Of a DNA stretch of 64,000 nt, positions 43,163 to 55,794 are shown piece after piece. The translations under genes were made by a program, and so were the position numbers. Position 1 is the first letter of the stretch, and every line of letters starts with the position of its first letter. Below the pieces are notes generated by a model that was not told the DNA's origin, ran no database searches, and saw nothing but the letters and a program-made list of their open reading frames with translations. The stretch comes from Mycoplasma sp. E35C (GTDB taxonomy: Bacteria > Bacillota_I > Bacilli_A > Mycoplasmatales > Mycoplasmoidaceae). The stretch is taken from the NCBI RefSeq assembly GCF_019873825.1, contig NZ_CP068418.1:124001-188000 (forward strand). The letters are read 5' to 3'.

Positions 43163-46100
43163 ATGAACCCGAAATTTTACAAGAAATTAATTAAACAACT
43201 ACCAAAACTAAAAACTAAAGCCTTTAAGAAGTATGCAGCTTATGACTTCAACTTTGCTTATGATCAAAAAGCGAAGTTTTATTTAGTTGGTGTTAATGAA
43301 AATAATGAACTAATTAACTTATTAAAACCTAAAAAAGCTTTACCAGCACAACTGTTTGGATTAGATCATGCTGAGTTTAGTTTTGTTAATAATCATTATT
43401 ATATTGATGCGATTAATGATGTTGGTGAACAAGTATTATTAAGATATAACGCATTAGACCAATCATTAGTTAATACAGAAACCGAAGAACCAGTTGATAG
43501 TGCTTATTACACTGATCTAGAAGGTTATGAGTTAGATTTTTCAAATTATTATTCAAGTTATTTAGATTTAGCAGATATGCCAGAAGACGATCTAGCTGAT
43601 CAACAAAACCTGGATGATGGTAGTTATGATGAAACTCAAGAAGTTGATGAAACCACCGCTTATGACGAAACCCAAGAAGTGGATCAAACCCAAGCAGCTG
43701 ATGAACAACAACTAGCAGCTGATCAAGCTGGATATGATCAACAGTATGCACAAAATGCCGAAGGTTATGTCGATCCAAACGCTCAATATGATCAAACTCA
43801 ATCTTATGATCAAAACGCTGGTGGTGACTATGCAGATCCTAATGCACAACAAGCATATGCTGATCCAAATGCACAATATGCTGATCCAAATGCAACTGGT
43901 TATGTTGATGCTAATGCTCAATACAATGATCAAAACCAGGCTTATGTTGATCCAAATGCAACTGGTTATGTTGATCCTAATGCTGCTAATGCTCAACAAG
44001 ACTATGCAGATCCAAACGCACAACAAGCATATGTTGATCCAAACCAACAATATGCTGATGCTAATGCAGCGGGTTATGTAGATCCAAACGCACAATACAA
44101 CGATCCAAACGCCCAAGGATTCGTTGATCCTAACCAACAACAATTTGATCAAGCACAACAAGCTTATGTTGATCCAAACGCTCAAGCTAACTATGATCAA
44201 AGCCAAGTTGATAACACTCAACAATACGACCAAACATCAGCTTATGATCAAACTTCTGCTTATGATCAAACAGGAACTTATACACAAGAGTTCACTCAAC
44301 AATACGATCAAACATCAGCTTATGATCAAACATCTGCTTATGATCCAGCTTACAACCAACCAGTAGCTGATCAAGCTTACAACCAATTCAATCAAGATCA
44401 ACAACAATTTAATAATAATGTTGATCCATACGCACAACAAAATAACCAACCAGTAGTTGATTCACCATTACAACAAGCTGCAGATCAAATCTATGCTCAA
44501 GCTGAACCAACTGTTGAAGTTGATCTAAATAATGATGTAGTTCAACCAGACCAAGTTGTTGAAGCTCAACAAGTTGTTCAACCTGAACCAGTTGTTCAAC
44601 AACCAGAAGTTCAACCTGAACTAGTTCATGAAGCTAGTGAAGTTCAACCAGTTGAACAAGCTGCACCAGTTGAAGAAGATAAGACAGTTGTTGAAGAAAA
44701 TAAAGCTGAAGAAGTTAAAGAAGAAGCTGCTCCAGCTGTTGATAAAAAACCAACTAAACCAGCTAAAAAACAAATTCGTTATGCAGTTCAAGGTGTTAAA
44801 AAACCTGAACCAACAAAACCAACTGATGACACAATTGAGTTAGAAACTGACCAACCAGCACCAGTTGACCAACCAGTTAAAGAAGATGTAATTCAACAAG
44901 TAGTTGAACAAGCAGCTCCTGTTGTTGAAGCTGTTAAACAAGCTGCTCAACAAGCAGTTCAACCTTCACAAGAAGAAGTTGTTAAAGAAGACAAAACAAC
45001 TGTTGAAACAAAAGTTGGACAACCAGTTGAAGAAGACAAAACAACAGTTGAAACTCAAGTTGAACAACCAGCAGTTAAGACTGATGAAATCAAACATGTT
45101 CAAGAACAACCATCTGAACAATTAAAATCAGAAGCAGTAGTTCAACCTTCTCAACCAGAAATTCTAGAAGAAGACAAAACAACTGTTGAAACTAAAGTTG
45201 AACAACCAGTTGAAGAAGATAAAACTGTTGTTGAACCAGAAGTTGATCAACCTAAGAAGGATTTATCAAGCTTAGAAGAAATTCCAGTTGTTATTGAATT
45301 ACCTAAATTTGAAACACCTGAAATTAAAAAAGTTGATTTAGAAAATTCACAAACCATTGAATTTAAATCATTTGAACTGCCAACGCCAGTTGATTATTCA
45401 GTTAATAACAAACCACAAAAACAAATTGATGAATTTGAACTAGTTCAATTACAAGTTCCATCATTAGATGATCAATTAGAAGATCAACAATTACAATTAG
45501 AATTTGAACAAGAAGACGAATTAACTTTTGAAGAAGTTGAAGACACATTCTCAAAAGTTGAACCAGTTTTATCAATTCAACAAGAACAACCAGAATTGAA
45601 ATTAGAACCAATTTCAATTACTCCAGAAGTTCAAGTTCAAGCACAACCTAAACCAACAAGAGTTCAAATCAGAGATTCAATCCAACAACAAGCTCAATTT
45701 GAACGTGAACTACCTAGATTAGTTCAACCAGTTGAACAAGTTAAAGTTACTAGATTAGATGATCTAATTGAATTAGAATACGACGAACCAGCTAAATCAT
45801 TAAGTCAAGTTCTAGAAGAAATTGAACCATCAATCAAACAACAACCATCACTTGATAGTTTAATGCCTAAGGTTAATAAACAAGTTAACAAGGCTAAAGT
45901 TGTTCAACAACAACAACAACAACCAATTCATAATGAGTTATTAAAAGCTCAACAAGCAATGCAAGCTAACAGCTTCAATGCTAATGCTTTTAATAACCAA
46001 ATTAACGAACAAAAACCAATCATTCAAGAACGTCATATCATTGAAGAATGAGATGATGAAGTAAGTCAAGAAGTTGTTGCGCCTAAAAAACCATTGAGTG

Positions 46101-47476
46101 CAAAACAAATGGAGTTCTTAATTCAACAAGCAGTTGATTTTGAAGAAGAAGACACTCCTGTTGTTGTTCAGAAAAAACCAACTAAATCAATTCAACAACA
46201 AGTTGATGAACTATCAACTGCTGAAGTTGAAATCCAACCAACTCCTGTAATTCAACCTACACCAGTTCAACCAGTAGTTCAACCAACCCCAGTTGTTCAA
46301 CCAACACCTGTTGTTCAACCAACAATCAACCAAACAATAACTGCTCAACCTGTTGAACAAAACTTATTCTTAGAACCTGAAATCAAAGTTCAACCACAAG
46401 CTTTATACACAGCTTCAAGAGAACAAAAACACATTCTAAACAACGACAACTACATCCCTGGTGTGACTCAAGCTGTTAATGAACCAGCACCAAGCATCAA
46501 TATCAACCCACAAGTAGTTCAACCAACCAACGAAGTTCTAAGACCACAACCACTAAGAGAACAACAACCTGAACACTACCACCAAGAATTAAACAACTAC
46601 CAACCAACTCACCAACCACACTATCACCAAGAAGCTTATAGTCAAAACCAATACCAAGACTATGATGCTAGATATGTAGATCATCACGATCACTATGCTA
46701 ATGATCGTTATGATCACTATCACGATCAACAAAATCAATACGTTGATCAACGCCCTGGTCACGATCAATACTACGATCAACCAAGATATGAAGAATATCC
46801 TGAATCATATGAACCAGGATATGGTTCATATCAAGACCAACCAAGAAGAAGTGCTTCAAATGATTATCAATCTAGATATGAACCTAGATATGAACAATAT
46901 GAAGCATATGAACCTAAACCATATCAACCTAGAAGATTTGAACAACCTAGAAGATATGAAGATGATTCATATCTAAATCAACAACGATATGAACCATCAT
47001 ATCAACCATATGAACCAAGAGCTAAGTTTGAAATCAGAAAACCAGCTGCTTATGAATTAAATAAACCTTCTAGAAGATATAGCTATATTTCTTCTAGAAG
47101 ATCAGAACCAAGATTTGAATCTAGAATGATGCCAAACAATTTAGCTAGAAGAGAATTAAACTATTTAAGACACAAAGAAGGTTATGGTTATGATTATGAT
47201 CGTCCATCAACACAATACTACCGATCAAACTATGACACTTATGTAGGTGAGATCAGAAGACCAACAAGACCATTATTAACAGGATCTAGTGCTTCTAGAC
47301 CAATAGCTAGACCGATTGCTCCAGTTATTGCGCCAAGAAGAGTGTTACCACCTAGAAGAGTGAGCGTAACACCAGTTGGTGTTAGAAGAGCTTCTTACAT
47401 GCCACCAATGCGTGGTGGAATGATGCGCTCACGTTATTCAGCTAGAAGACCAGTAATGTCAAGAGGTTATTGGTAA
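43163..47476 (+). CDS. hlp3: HMW3-like cytadherence accessory protein (Hlp3)
   Basis: A 1,437-residue protein without signal peptide, resembling HMW1/HMW3 cytoskeletal proteins of the mycoplasma tip organelle. An N-terminal domain of about 150 residues is followed by an acidic Tyr/Gln/Asp/Pro repeat zone (YVDPNAQ and YDQTSA units, about 200-395). Next comes a Val/Glu/Pro/Gln stretch with EEDKTTVE repeats, a PTPVVQPTP segment near residue 1,045, and a basic Arg/Tyr/Pro-rich C terminus. One UGA (46049) is Trp, so two standard ORFs are one gene. It precedes the mgc2-gapA-crmA locus, as HMW3 precedes P30 in M. pneumoniae. Confidence 0.82.
43763..44345 (+). repeat. YVDPNAQ / YDQTSAYDQ coding repeats in hlp3
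   Basis: Degenerate units of about 15-24 bases encoding YVDPNAQ, YADPNAQ and YNDPNA, followed by YDQTSAYDQTS units. They fold into the acidic tract of the HMW3-like protein, and the copy number is probably polymorphic between strains. Confidence 0.85.
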
Positions 47477-48288
47477 TGAATAGTGAACAAAGCCAAGATG
47501 TCGCCTTGCAGTTCTTCATAGAACACACAGCTTACTCGCGGCGTGATATAGTTAGCATCACTCAAATCCATAACGGGTTTACCAACTTGTCTTTTTTGAT
47601 CATAACTAGTGATGATCAAAAATACCAAGTGCGGTTTGCTAGAAACAATGAATTAGTTTCTAGAACTAATGAATACAATGTGATCAAAGCGCTGAATATT
47701 GACTTATTCATCTACTTTGATCAAGACACTGGTGATTGCATTAAAAAATGAATTCCAGGTAAAGAAGTTGATTATTTTGATCGACTTCGGCTTGATAATT
47801 TAGCAATAGCAATCAAAAAGATCCACCAAGTCGATCTTAATAATCTAAACATCCTACCAATTGACTGGTTTAAGGGAATTGAGAATGCTAAATTATCAAC
47901 CCGACATAAAAAGCTTTATGTCGAATTGATAAATAAGTATAAAGATCTACCAACAACTTTAACCCATTCAGATCTAAATGCCCACAATATGTTGGTAGAT
48001 CAGTTTAATCAGATTCATCTGATTGACTATGAATGGTCAAGGATTAACACGCCATACTTTGATTTAGCAAACATGGCGCGAGAATCACTAAACTTAGATC
48101 AAGCTTACTATTTGCTTCATGCTTATGGTGGGTTGGATCAAAAAGTCTTTGAGGACTTTTTGATCATCACTTGTTTGTTTGCACTCATCTGAACTTACAA
48201 TATGAAACAAACAGATAAAATCATTGCTTATCGCAAGATGGTGCAAACGCGTCTAGACGAGTATCTAAGATTGTTCACTACCCATTAG
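47476..48288 (+). CDS. choline/ethanolamine kinase-like protein (LicA family)
   Basis: A 270-residue APH/choline-kinase fold protein. The Brenner motif THSDLNAHNMLV and the metal-binding IDYEWSRINTPYFDLAN are intact, so it should be active. LicA-like kinases phosphorylate choline for surface decoration. The ATG at 47476 is chosen over an upstream TTG and overlaps the hlp3 stop by one base. Its place within a cytadherence locus may only reflect ancestral order. Confidence 0.85.
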
Positions 48289-48330
48289 AGTAGTAGAAAA
48301 AGAGTAAAAATATATTAAAATTAATTGATT

Positions 48331-49275
48331 ATGTTGAAAAATAAACGGTTAAAATCAAAACTTCTAAGCATAATGGCAACTTTACCAGCTGGTATTGTGC
48401 TAGCTAGTGGTTTTGTTATTGATAACAAAACAAATCAAACTTCAAACGAATTAGTATTACACGCTGAAGGTGATAACGGTCAAAACAATCAAGTTGTAAC
48501 AAAACCACCAATTACAGAAGAACCTTGATTTTGACCAGTAATTGGTGCAGGGGGTGGTTTAATTCTTATTTCATTAGTTCTAGGTTTAGGAATTGGAATC
48601 CCATTAGCCAAGAAAAAAGAACGCATGATGCTTCAAGAACGTGAAGAACATGAAAGAATGGTTCAATCACTAGGTTCAATGGAAGAACAACAACAAACCG
48701 AACAAGTGGAAGAAGAAACACAAGCTGTTGAAGAAACGCAAGCAGTTGAACCAACACCAACTGTGAATGTTAATCCACAACCAGCAATCCAACCACAACC
48801 CATGCCACCTGTTAATCCCCAAATGGGTATGCAACCTGGATTTAATCCACAGATGAATAATCCTCAGATGAACCCACAAATGGGTCCACGCCCAGGATTT
48901 AATCCTCAGATGAATAATCCACAAATGAATCCACAAATGGGTCCAAGACCTGGTTTTAACCCACAAATGGGTAATCCACAAATGAACCCACAAATGGGAC
49001 CACGCCCAGGATTTAATCCTCAGATGAATAATCCACAAATGAACCCACAAATGGGACCAAGACCTGGTTTCAACCCACAAATGGGTAATCCACAAATGAA
49101 CCCACAAATGGGTCCACGCCCAGGGTTTAATCCTCAAATGGGTAATCCACAAATGAACCCACAAATGGGACCAAGACCTGGTTTTAATCCCCAAATGGGT
49201 AATCCACAAATGAATCCCCAAATGGGTCCACGCCCAGGGTTCAATCCCCAACAACAGGTTCCTCGCAAAGTTTAA
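48331..49275 (+). CDS. mgc2: cytadhesin MGC2 (P30 homologue)
   Basis: A 314-residue adhesin of the attachment organelle. The N-terminal signal/anchor (KLLSIMATLPAGIVLASG) precedes a short outside stretch. A second membrane helix (WFWPVIGAGGGLILISLVLG) ends in basic KKKERM. The C-terminal half is a Pro/Asn/Gln/Met repeat (NPQMNPQMGPRPGF, 48,814-49,254). One UGA is read as Trp (48526). MGC2 is required with GapA and CrmA for adherence in M. gallisepticum. It heads the operon. Confidence 0.95.
48814..49254 (+). repeat. NPQM(N/G)NPQMNPQMGPRPGF repeat of mgc2
   Basis: Tandem units of about 60 bases encode NPQM, GPRPGF and their variants, in at least six copies. This is the strain-variable part of mgc2. 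Confidence 0.9.
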
Positions 49276-49313
49276 AGCGTTATTATAAATTCACTCTATA
49301 ATAAGGCTTTAAA
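49271..49313 (+). other. strong hairpin at the mgc2 stop codon
   Basis: TTTAAAGCGTTATTATA and TATAATAAGGCTTTAAA pair over 17 positions with one mismatch and a nine-base loop. The mgc2 TAA lies in the 5' arm. No T-run follows, so it is a processing or stability element, or a weak attenuator, between mgc2 and gapA. Confidence 0.6.
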
Positions 49314-49420
49314 CTAGGCACAACCAAAAAAGAGATTCTTAATAATAATTTTTTTTATTAAAATATTATATGAATCTATAAAATTAAACTTAACTAGAAT
49401 TTAAGACAGAGATCCAAATC

Positions 49421-52400
49421 GTGAAAAAACGCATTTTAAAATTATCAGCAGCAATTATGCCGCTGTCATTAGTTAGTTTAGGATTCTTAGGTTTATCAAA
49501 CAATTCAGCAAAACCTAATGATACCAAACTTATTAATCATGATGGTGAACAAACTACTCCATCTCAATCAACAGTTTTAGACACTGCTAGAAGATGAAAA
49601 AACTCTAACTTTACATCTTCTCCAGTTGAACAAATTAACCCTGGTTCTTTAGTATTAACTGGCAAAAAAGCTTTAACACGTATCGATTTATACGGTAACG
49701 TTGTTTGAACTTTTGATCCTGATAATGCTGAACAATTAAAACAAGGTGAATACGATATTAATGGTAAGGCTGACTTTAGTAAGAACGTTAGTTATGATGA
49801 TCTTAGTAGCAAGACTGTTGTAGAGGCTGTTCAAGATCAAAGTAACCCTAATACTTTCTACTTACTATTAATTCCAGATGCAGCAATTCAACAACAGCAA
49901 AAAGCTAAAGATCAAACTTTAGAGAACTTCCGTAAACCAGTAGAAACTAACGGTGCTGAAGGTGCTGCTGCCGCTGCTGCATCTTCTTCAACAACTACAT
50001 TCTCATCTGCTAGATTATTAGATGATAGTGAAGAAGAAACAAAAGAACCATCTGAATCTAAAATTCCTAAGGAATTAGAATTAGCTAGTAACGACGAACA
50101 ATCAGATAGTATTAATTCTGGAAAAAGCTATAGCCAAATTAAGAGTCAAAAAAACTTACAAGGTGCTATCGTTAAAATCACAGAAAACCTTTCTGATGTA
50201 GACTCAGACCACCCTTTTGTAATTGATAACGTTGCTTACATTAGTCCAGAAGCGATGGTTAAAAACTATCCAACTACTTGAACACAATCTAAAAATAAAG
50301 GAACTAATGTAACTAAGTATTACGATAAGAATGGTTCAAATGATTTAGGTGTTAACGGAAAAGATAACGATATTTTCTGACCAGAATACTTCCCTAAACG
50401 TATTGAAACTCAAACAACTACTAATTTGGCTGATTCATCATTCACTGAATATGAACATCCAGAATGATATGATAGTGGTCAATTTGTAATGCCATGAATG
50501 CAATATATCACTAACTTAGGTGGTTTATATGCTAAAAACGGAACTGCTTACTTATTTGGTGGTAATGGAACATGAGTAAATAACCAAACTGCATTAAGTA
50601 TGGGTGTCTTCAGAGTTAATTTCGGATCTCAAACTGAAGAACCAAAAGTAGTTGGTTATCCTTATGCTATCTTACTTTCAGGGATTGCATTAGAATTCTC
50701 TCCAAAAGGTAATGGTGGAATTAACATTGGTCAAGATGTAGGTTATCACTTTGTGCCAAGATTAGCTGTTGGTGGTGTAAGCTCTCCAAGAGTTGCTAAC
50801 GGAAATATCTTCTTAGGTTCTGCTATTACTTGAGGAACTAATGGTGGTAACATTTTAGATAGTAAATACCACTCTCCAAAAGTTCTAGTTGATGAAGGTA
50901 GTGGACAAGAAAATAGTGGATACCCTAAAGCTTGAACAAACAAATATCTTGCTAACGGAGTTGTAACAGCTCCTTTACAAACTCACCCAGCTGGTGGTAA
51001 CACAAAAGAAGTAGAATCATTATTCACTACTGCTTTCAAATTAGATGCGTTAAACACTTTACCTGATGATTTCAACAAAACATCAAACAAAGGGTTATTC
51101 AACTATGTAATGTTGGATGGTAAACAATGACACTTAGGAACAAGAAAAGACTCTTCTTGACTATACACTGATGTTATTGATAAAGCACCAGCAAGCACTC
51201 AACAACAATTATTAGGTAGTTCAAAAGACGGTGATGAAATTGCTGGAGCTAGAAACCTATTAAATGCTTTAACAACTGCTAGAGGATTTGACCGTAGAAA
51301 TATTGGTAATGTTGTTTATACTTATGACAACAGAACAAATACTGAAAGCGTTCAAGATACTAACCTAACTTACTACTACCAAGTTGGTGGAGCTATCATG
51401 TCTTGACCAGAATTAAGAAATGGTTACAGATCAACAGCTCAAATTAATATTTACAACTTAACAGCTAGTGATTTTGGTAAAACAACTAACACACCTACTC
51501 AAACTAGACAATCTAAATTAAATGGTTCTTTTGTTTCATCTGACGGTTCAGATATTTACAACGGAAGCATCTATGTTAAGAGTGATAAATTTACTGCTAG
51601 TTCAAAAGGTTACACTTGAGATAGTTTCTTAGGTTTATCTACAACTTCAACTGGATCAGTTATTTCTAACTGAACTAAATCTGGTTACAGAATTAGAATT
51701 TCTGAAGGTTACAGTGTTAACAAAATGGACTTTGCTTCTGATATTCAAGCAGTTGTAAACATGCAATCACTTGACCAATACTATGTTCAATTACAAGGTA
51801 AAGGTTCTTTAAACGCTGTTGAAAAAGAAGGTTTAAACTCATCTAACTACAAACTAGATTCAGAAACAATCACTAACCCATTAGAAGCTAGAAACAACCA
51901 AATTGGTAACGGTCGCTTCTTAGCTGCTAATGAATTACCTTCATCATTCTTACAAAACAAAATCTCTGATATTATCCAAACAGATACTGACGGAAGCTTA
52001 ATTCTAAGACCTGACTTCAAATCATTAATTTACGCTTACAAAGCACCAGCTGATAATCCAAACATTGAATGAAGATTATTAGTAACTGACTATTCAAAAG
52101 ATACAAACGACTTCATCAAGTTATTACCACAAGTTAAATTAAGTAATAACTATGTTCCAATTCCTCAAGGTGACTCAGTGTTCGTTGCTCAAAGAACTTA
52201 CGAAGGATTTGACGCATTAGCTTCATGAGTAATTCCAGTAGCAATTGCTATTCCATTAGTAATCGTTGCATTAGCATTAGCATTAGGTCTAGGTATTGGT
52301 ATTCCAATGGCTCAAAACCGTAAAGCTATGAAACAAGGGTTCGCAATGTCTAACAAGAAAGTTGACATCTTGACAACTGCTGTTGGTAGTGTGTTCAAAC

Positions 52401-52633
52401 AAATTATTAACAGAACTTCAGTTAGCAACATTAAGAAATCACCACAAATGCTTCAATCTGGTAAGAAGGACGCTGCTAAACCAGCTGCTGCTAAACCTGC
52501 TGCTCCTGGTGCAAAACCAACTGCTGCAAAACCTGCTGCTCCTGGTGCTAAACCAGCTGCTCCAAAACCTGCTGGCGCAAAACCTGCAGCACCAAAACCA
52601 GGTGCACCTAAACCAGCTGCTCCTGCTAAATAA
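49421..52633 (+). CDS. gapA: primary cytadhesin GapA (P1 homologue)
   Basis: A 1,070-residue surface adhesin. The start is GTG; no in-frame ATG fits upstream. The signal segment is LKLSAAIMPLSLVSLGFLGL. A large extracytoplasmic part follows, with UGA-coded tryptophans throughout. Near residue 935 is a single transmembrane helix (SWVIPVAIAIPLVIVALALA), then a cytoplasmic tail ending in an Ala/Pro/Lys-rich repeat (AKPAAPGAKPTAAKPAAP). GapA with CrmA mediates attachment to host epithelium. The frame is open, so the gene is in the ON state in this isolate. Confidence 0.93.
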
Positions 52634-52636
52634 ACT

Positions 52637-55600
52637 ATGAAGATTTCAAGAAAAATAAAGAGTTTTAGTTTAATTAGTAGCTTAGTTGGATTTGGAATCG
52701 TTAGTTCTACTAGTTTTGCTGTTGATCAACATAAAGTTGATGCAAATGCTAAATTAGTAAATGATAAACTGAGCCAACAAGCACAAGAAATTAAAGGTGA
52801 TGCAATCCAATTAAAAGATATCGGTTCATCTAAATCTTTATTTAATTCTGTTATTCGGGACAAGAACAATAACTTTATTACTAACGACAAAACTAGCATC
52901 ATTAAACTTGATAGTTTTGGTAACCCATTATATGGTTTGAAACTAGACGATCAAGAATTTGCTGGTTATGAAGTTAGACAAATTGTTGAAGATTACAGAA
53001 CTTCAGATTCTGTTGATGCAAGAGCATACTATGTGCTTTTAGTAAATGAAAATGTAAACATTCATGTCAAGAGAATTGGCAATGATGCAGAAAACAGAAA
53101 CACTAAAAGAAGAGGTTCTAAAAACGACAATACTAAATTCGCTATTGGTAATGTTGACAACCCAGCTCACGTAATTAGAGTGGTTGATAATAATGAAAAG
53201 TTTGTTTTTAATAAAACAGACTCTTCTGGTGAAGTTAATGACTTCATCTTAGACGCTCCAATTTTACCTAAGAATTTAAACTCACTTTGATACAACTTAT
53301 ACTTACAAAGAGAGATTAGCAACGACGATTTTAGTCGTGCATTATACCCATCACCAATTGGTCGTGTTGATACAAATGAATTCGACTTTGGTAAAGGTGC
53401 AACCACTTCTAAATCTGGAAATGGTAGTAAAGATGATGGTGATACTAATGTTCCAAAGCTAATTAAAACAGCGTTCCAGATGGATGAAAATGTTTCTGTT
53501 CCGCTTTATGATAATTCAGAAGAAGAAAATAAAGAAAACAAGAGCATTCAATTCACTGGTAGTAGTTCAACACAATTTAATTACGAAGTTAAGTTTGACG
53601 GTCAATTTAAAAAAGATACTGCTAATTTAATTTCTCGTTTATATCTAAACTCAGTAAACTCATTAACATTTATTGGTAATAGTATTTATATTTTTGGATC
53701 TAACCAATATCCTTCACTTTGATACTATGCCTTCCCTGTTAAACGTTCAGCACTAGAAGAATTAAACAAAGTTAAAGCAGAAGATCTAGAAGCATCAACT
53801 ACTGATGCTGGAACTACTAAAGGAAATGGCGAATTAACTTCTTACAGAAGCTTTAGTATTGAACAAGAAAGCGCTGCATCAAACAAAGTTGATGCTAACA
53901 ACTGAGCTAACTCAGAAGTAGTTGAAGCTAGAATTTATGCAGACTACAAGTTGGGTATTAATGGTGAATATCAAACTGCTAATGCTTTCATTAATGGAAC
54001 AATTGGTGGTGTATCGTTCAACTCAACTGGTTCTAGAACAATTTTAAGAAAAGTTTATCAAAACGGAAACTTCACAGGTCAAAGAGAAGCTTACTTATAC
54101 ACATTTGGTTATCAAACTTGACAAAAAACTAGATGAACAACTTCTGGATTTAATTTAGATGGTGAATATAAAGTAATTTATACAACCCCTTATGAACCAG
54201 TAGAAGCTTCTTGAAGTGTTGATCCTAAAAACTCTAAACCTAATAACAATCTAGGTTTTCACTTCTTAGGTGGTTATTTAAATGAAACATTAGCTCAAGA
54301 AAGAGCGCAAATGCCTTATATCAAAGATGGTTCAACAAACAATGATGATAGAAAAATCTTTGAAACAGCATATGATGATCAAACATTTACGTTTGATCAA
54401 ACAATGCTAGGTAAAGATGGCATTAGAAATAATTTAGATGTTGGGTTTAAAGCAACTAGCTTTGTAAACCTAAACAGCCCAGCAACTAATAGTAATCTAG
54501 AATCAATCGCTGCAATGATCTACTTCCGTGGACAAATTGCAATTATCCAACTAAAAGATAAAGATACATTCTACAACGCTCACTCAATCATTACAACTTC
54601 ACCTGTTGATAGTGCTGCAACGATCAAGAACATTACCAACATTTCACCTGGTGATAATATCTGATACTTCTTATATAAGAATGATCAAAACAAAACAAGT
54701 TTATACACACTAACTTTACCTAAGGGTGGAACAACGTTCTCAAACAGATTTGATAAAACTAATGAATTATCTGGTTCATCATTATCAGGATCGTTTGGTC
54801 CAACTAACTTAACTGATGTTGATAATGTTACAGCAATTCTACCTTTATTAAGTAGTGCATTCTACTCAGTAGATTCAAAAGGTGCTGTTCAGTTATGATC
54901 TAACAGTGAGAAAAACCCAAACCAATTCGTGCCAAACCAAGCATTTAATAAGGACTTGAATCAGTTATCATTCCAACAAGATGCTAACGAACCAACAACT
55001 TATAAATCTGACTTCTGAGGCACAATTGAATTTAAGGGAATTGATTATCTACAAAACAATGGTTATTTCCAAAAAACTGCTAAAGAATATGAGAATAACC
55101 AAAACTTCTTAGATAACTTAATTAAATTCACTCCTGCTTATACAGGACAAAAATACCGTGTGTTACCTGTTAGTGATGAAGTAACCAATTCATTATTAAG
55201 AGTTAAGGTGCAAATCCAATACTTAGATGGTAAGTATTATGATGCGATTGATGCTAAATCAAACCGTGCTGATAAAACCTTAGTTCATGGATGAGATGGT
55301 TTTGCTTCATTACCAAACTGAGTAATTCCAGCTGTGATTGGTGGGATCTTAGGATTGGTTGCCATCTTAATCATTCTAGGGTTATCAATCGGTATTCCGA
55401 TGCGAGCTCAAAGAAAACTGCAAGACAAAGGGTTCAAAACAACATTCAAAAAAGTTGATACCTTGACATCTGCTGTGGGATCTGTTTATAAGAAGATTAT
55501 TACTCAAACAGCTAATGTTAAGAAAAAACCTGCTGCGTTAGGTGCATCTAAATCACCAGCTGCTAAACCAGCTAGTCCATCAGCTAAACCAGCTGCTCCT

Positions 55601-55699
55601 GGATCTAAACCAGCAGCCCCTAAACCAAGCGCGCCAAAACCAAGTGCTCCTGGATCTAAACCTGGACCTAAACCTGCTACTTCTAAACCGACTGCTTAA
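52637..55699 (+). CDS. crmA: cytadherence-related molecule CrmA (P40/P90 homologue)
   Basis: A 1,020-residue surface protein, GapA partner. It starts three bases after the gapA stop, as in the gapA-crmA operon. A signal segment (KSFSLISSLVGFGIVSSTSFA) and a long ectodomain precede a transmembrane helix near residue 895 (NWVIPAVIGGILGLVAILII). A basic stretch (RAQRKLQDKGFKTTFKKV) and a Pro/Ala/Lys/Ser tail follow. CrmA is needed for GapA function. The 3' part is nearly identical to that of the next gene. Confidence 0.93.
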
Positions 55700-55721
55700 A
55701 CTAAATAATATTTATTTAGTT
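55699..55721 (+). other. hairpin at the crmA stop codon
   Basis: AACTAAATAA pairs with TTATTTAGTT, loop TAT. It begins at the last base of the crmA stop. No T-run follows. It resembles, in position, the hairpin at the end of mgc2. Confidence 0.5.
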
Positions 55722-55794
55722 CAAAATTAAACAAATATAGTTGAAATTTAAAGAAAATATTAAAATCTATTTAATTAAAAAAAGAGAATTGAAT

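Noticed and set aside
43763-44345. Regular repeats as a possible CRISPR array
   Set aside because: Units are short, degenerate at third positions and fully coding, with no constant repeat and unique spacer pattern. No cas genes are present.
43712-44366. Long open frames in the other frames and the opposite strand of hlp3
   Set aside because: Repeats with few stop codons open every frame. The products are monotonous Met/Leu/Ile/Asn chains, and only the +2 frame continues into ordered sequence at both ends.
48676-49254. Open frame of 192 codons on the minus strand, rich in Trp and Leu
   Set aside because: It is the antisense shadow of the mgc2 Pro/Gln/Met repeat; its periodicity comes from the coding repeat and it has no start context.
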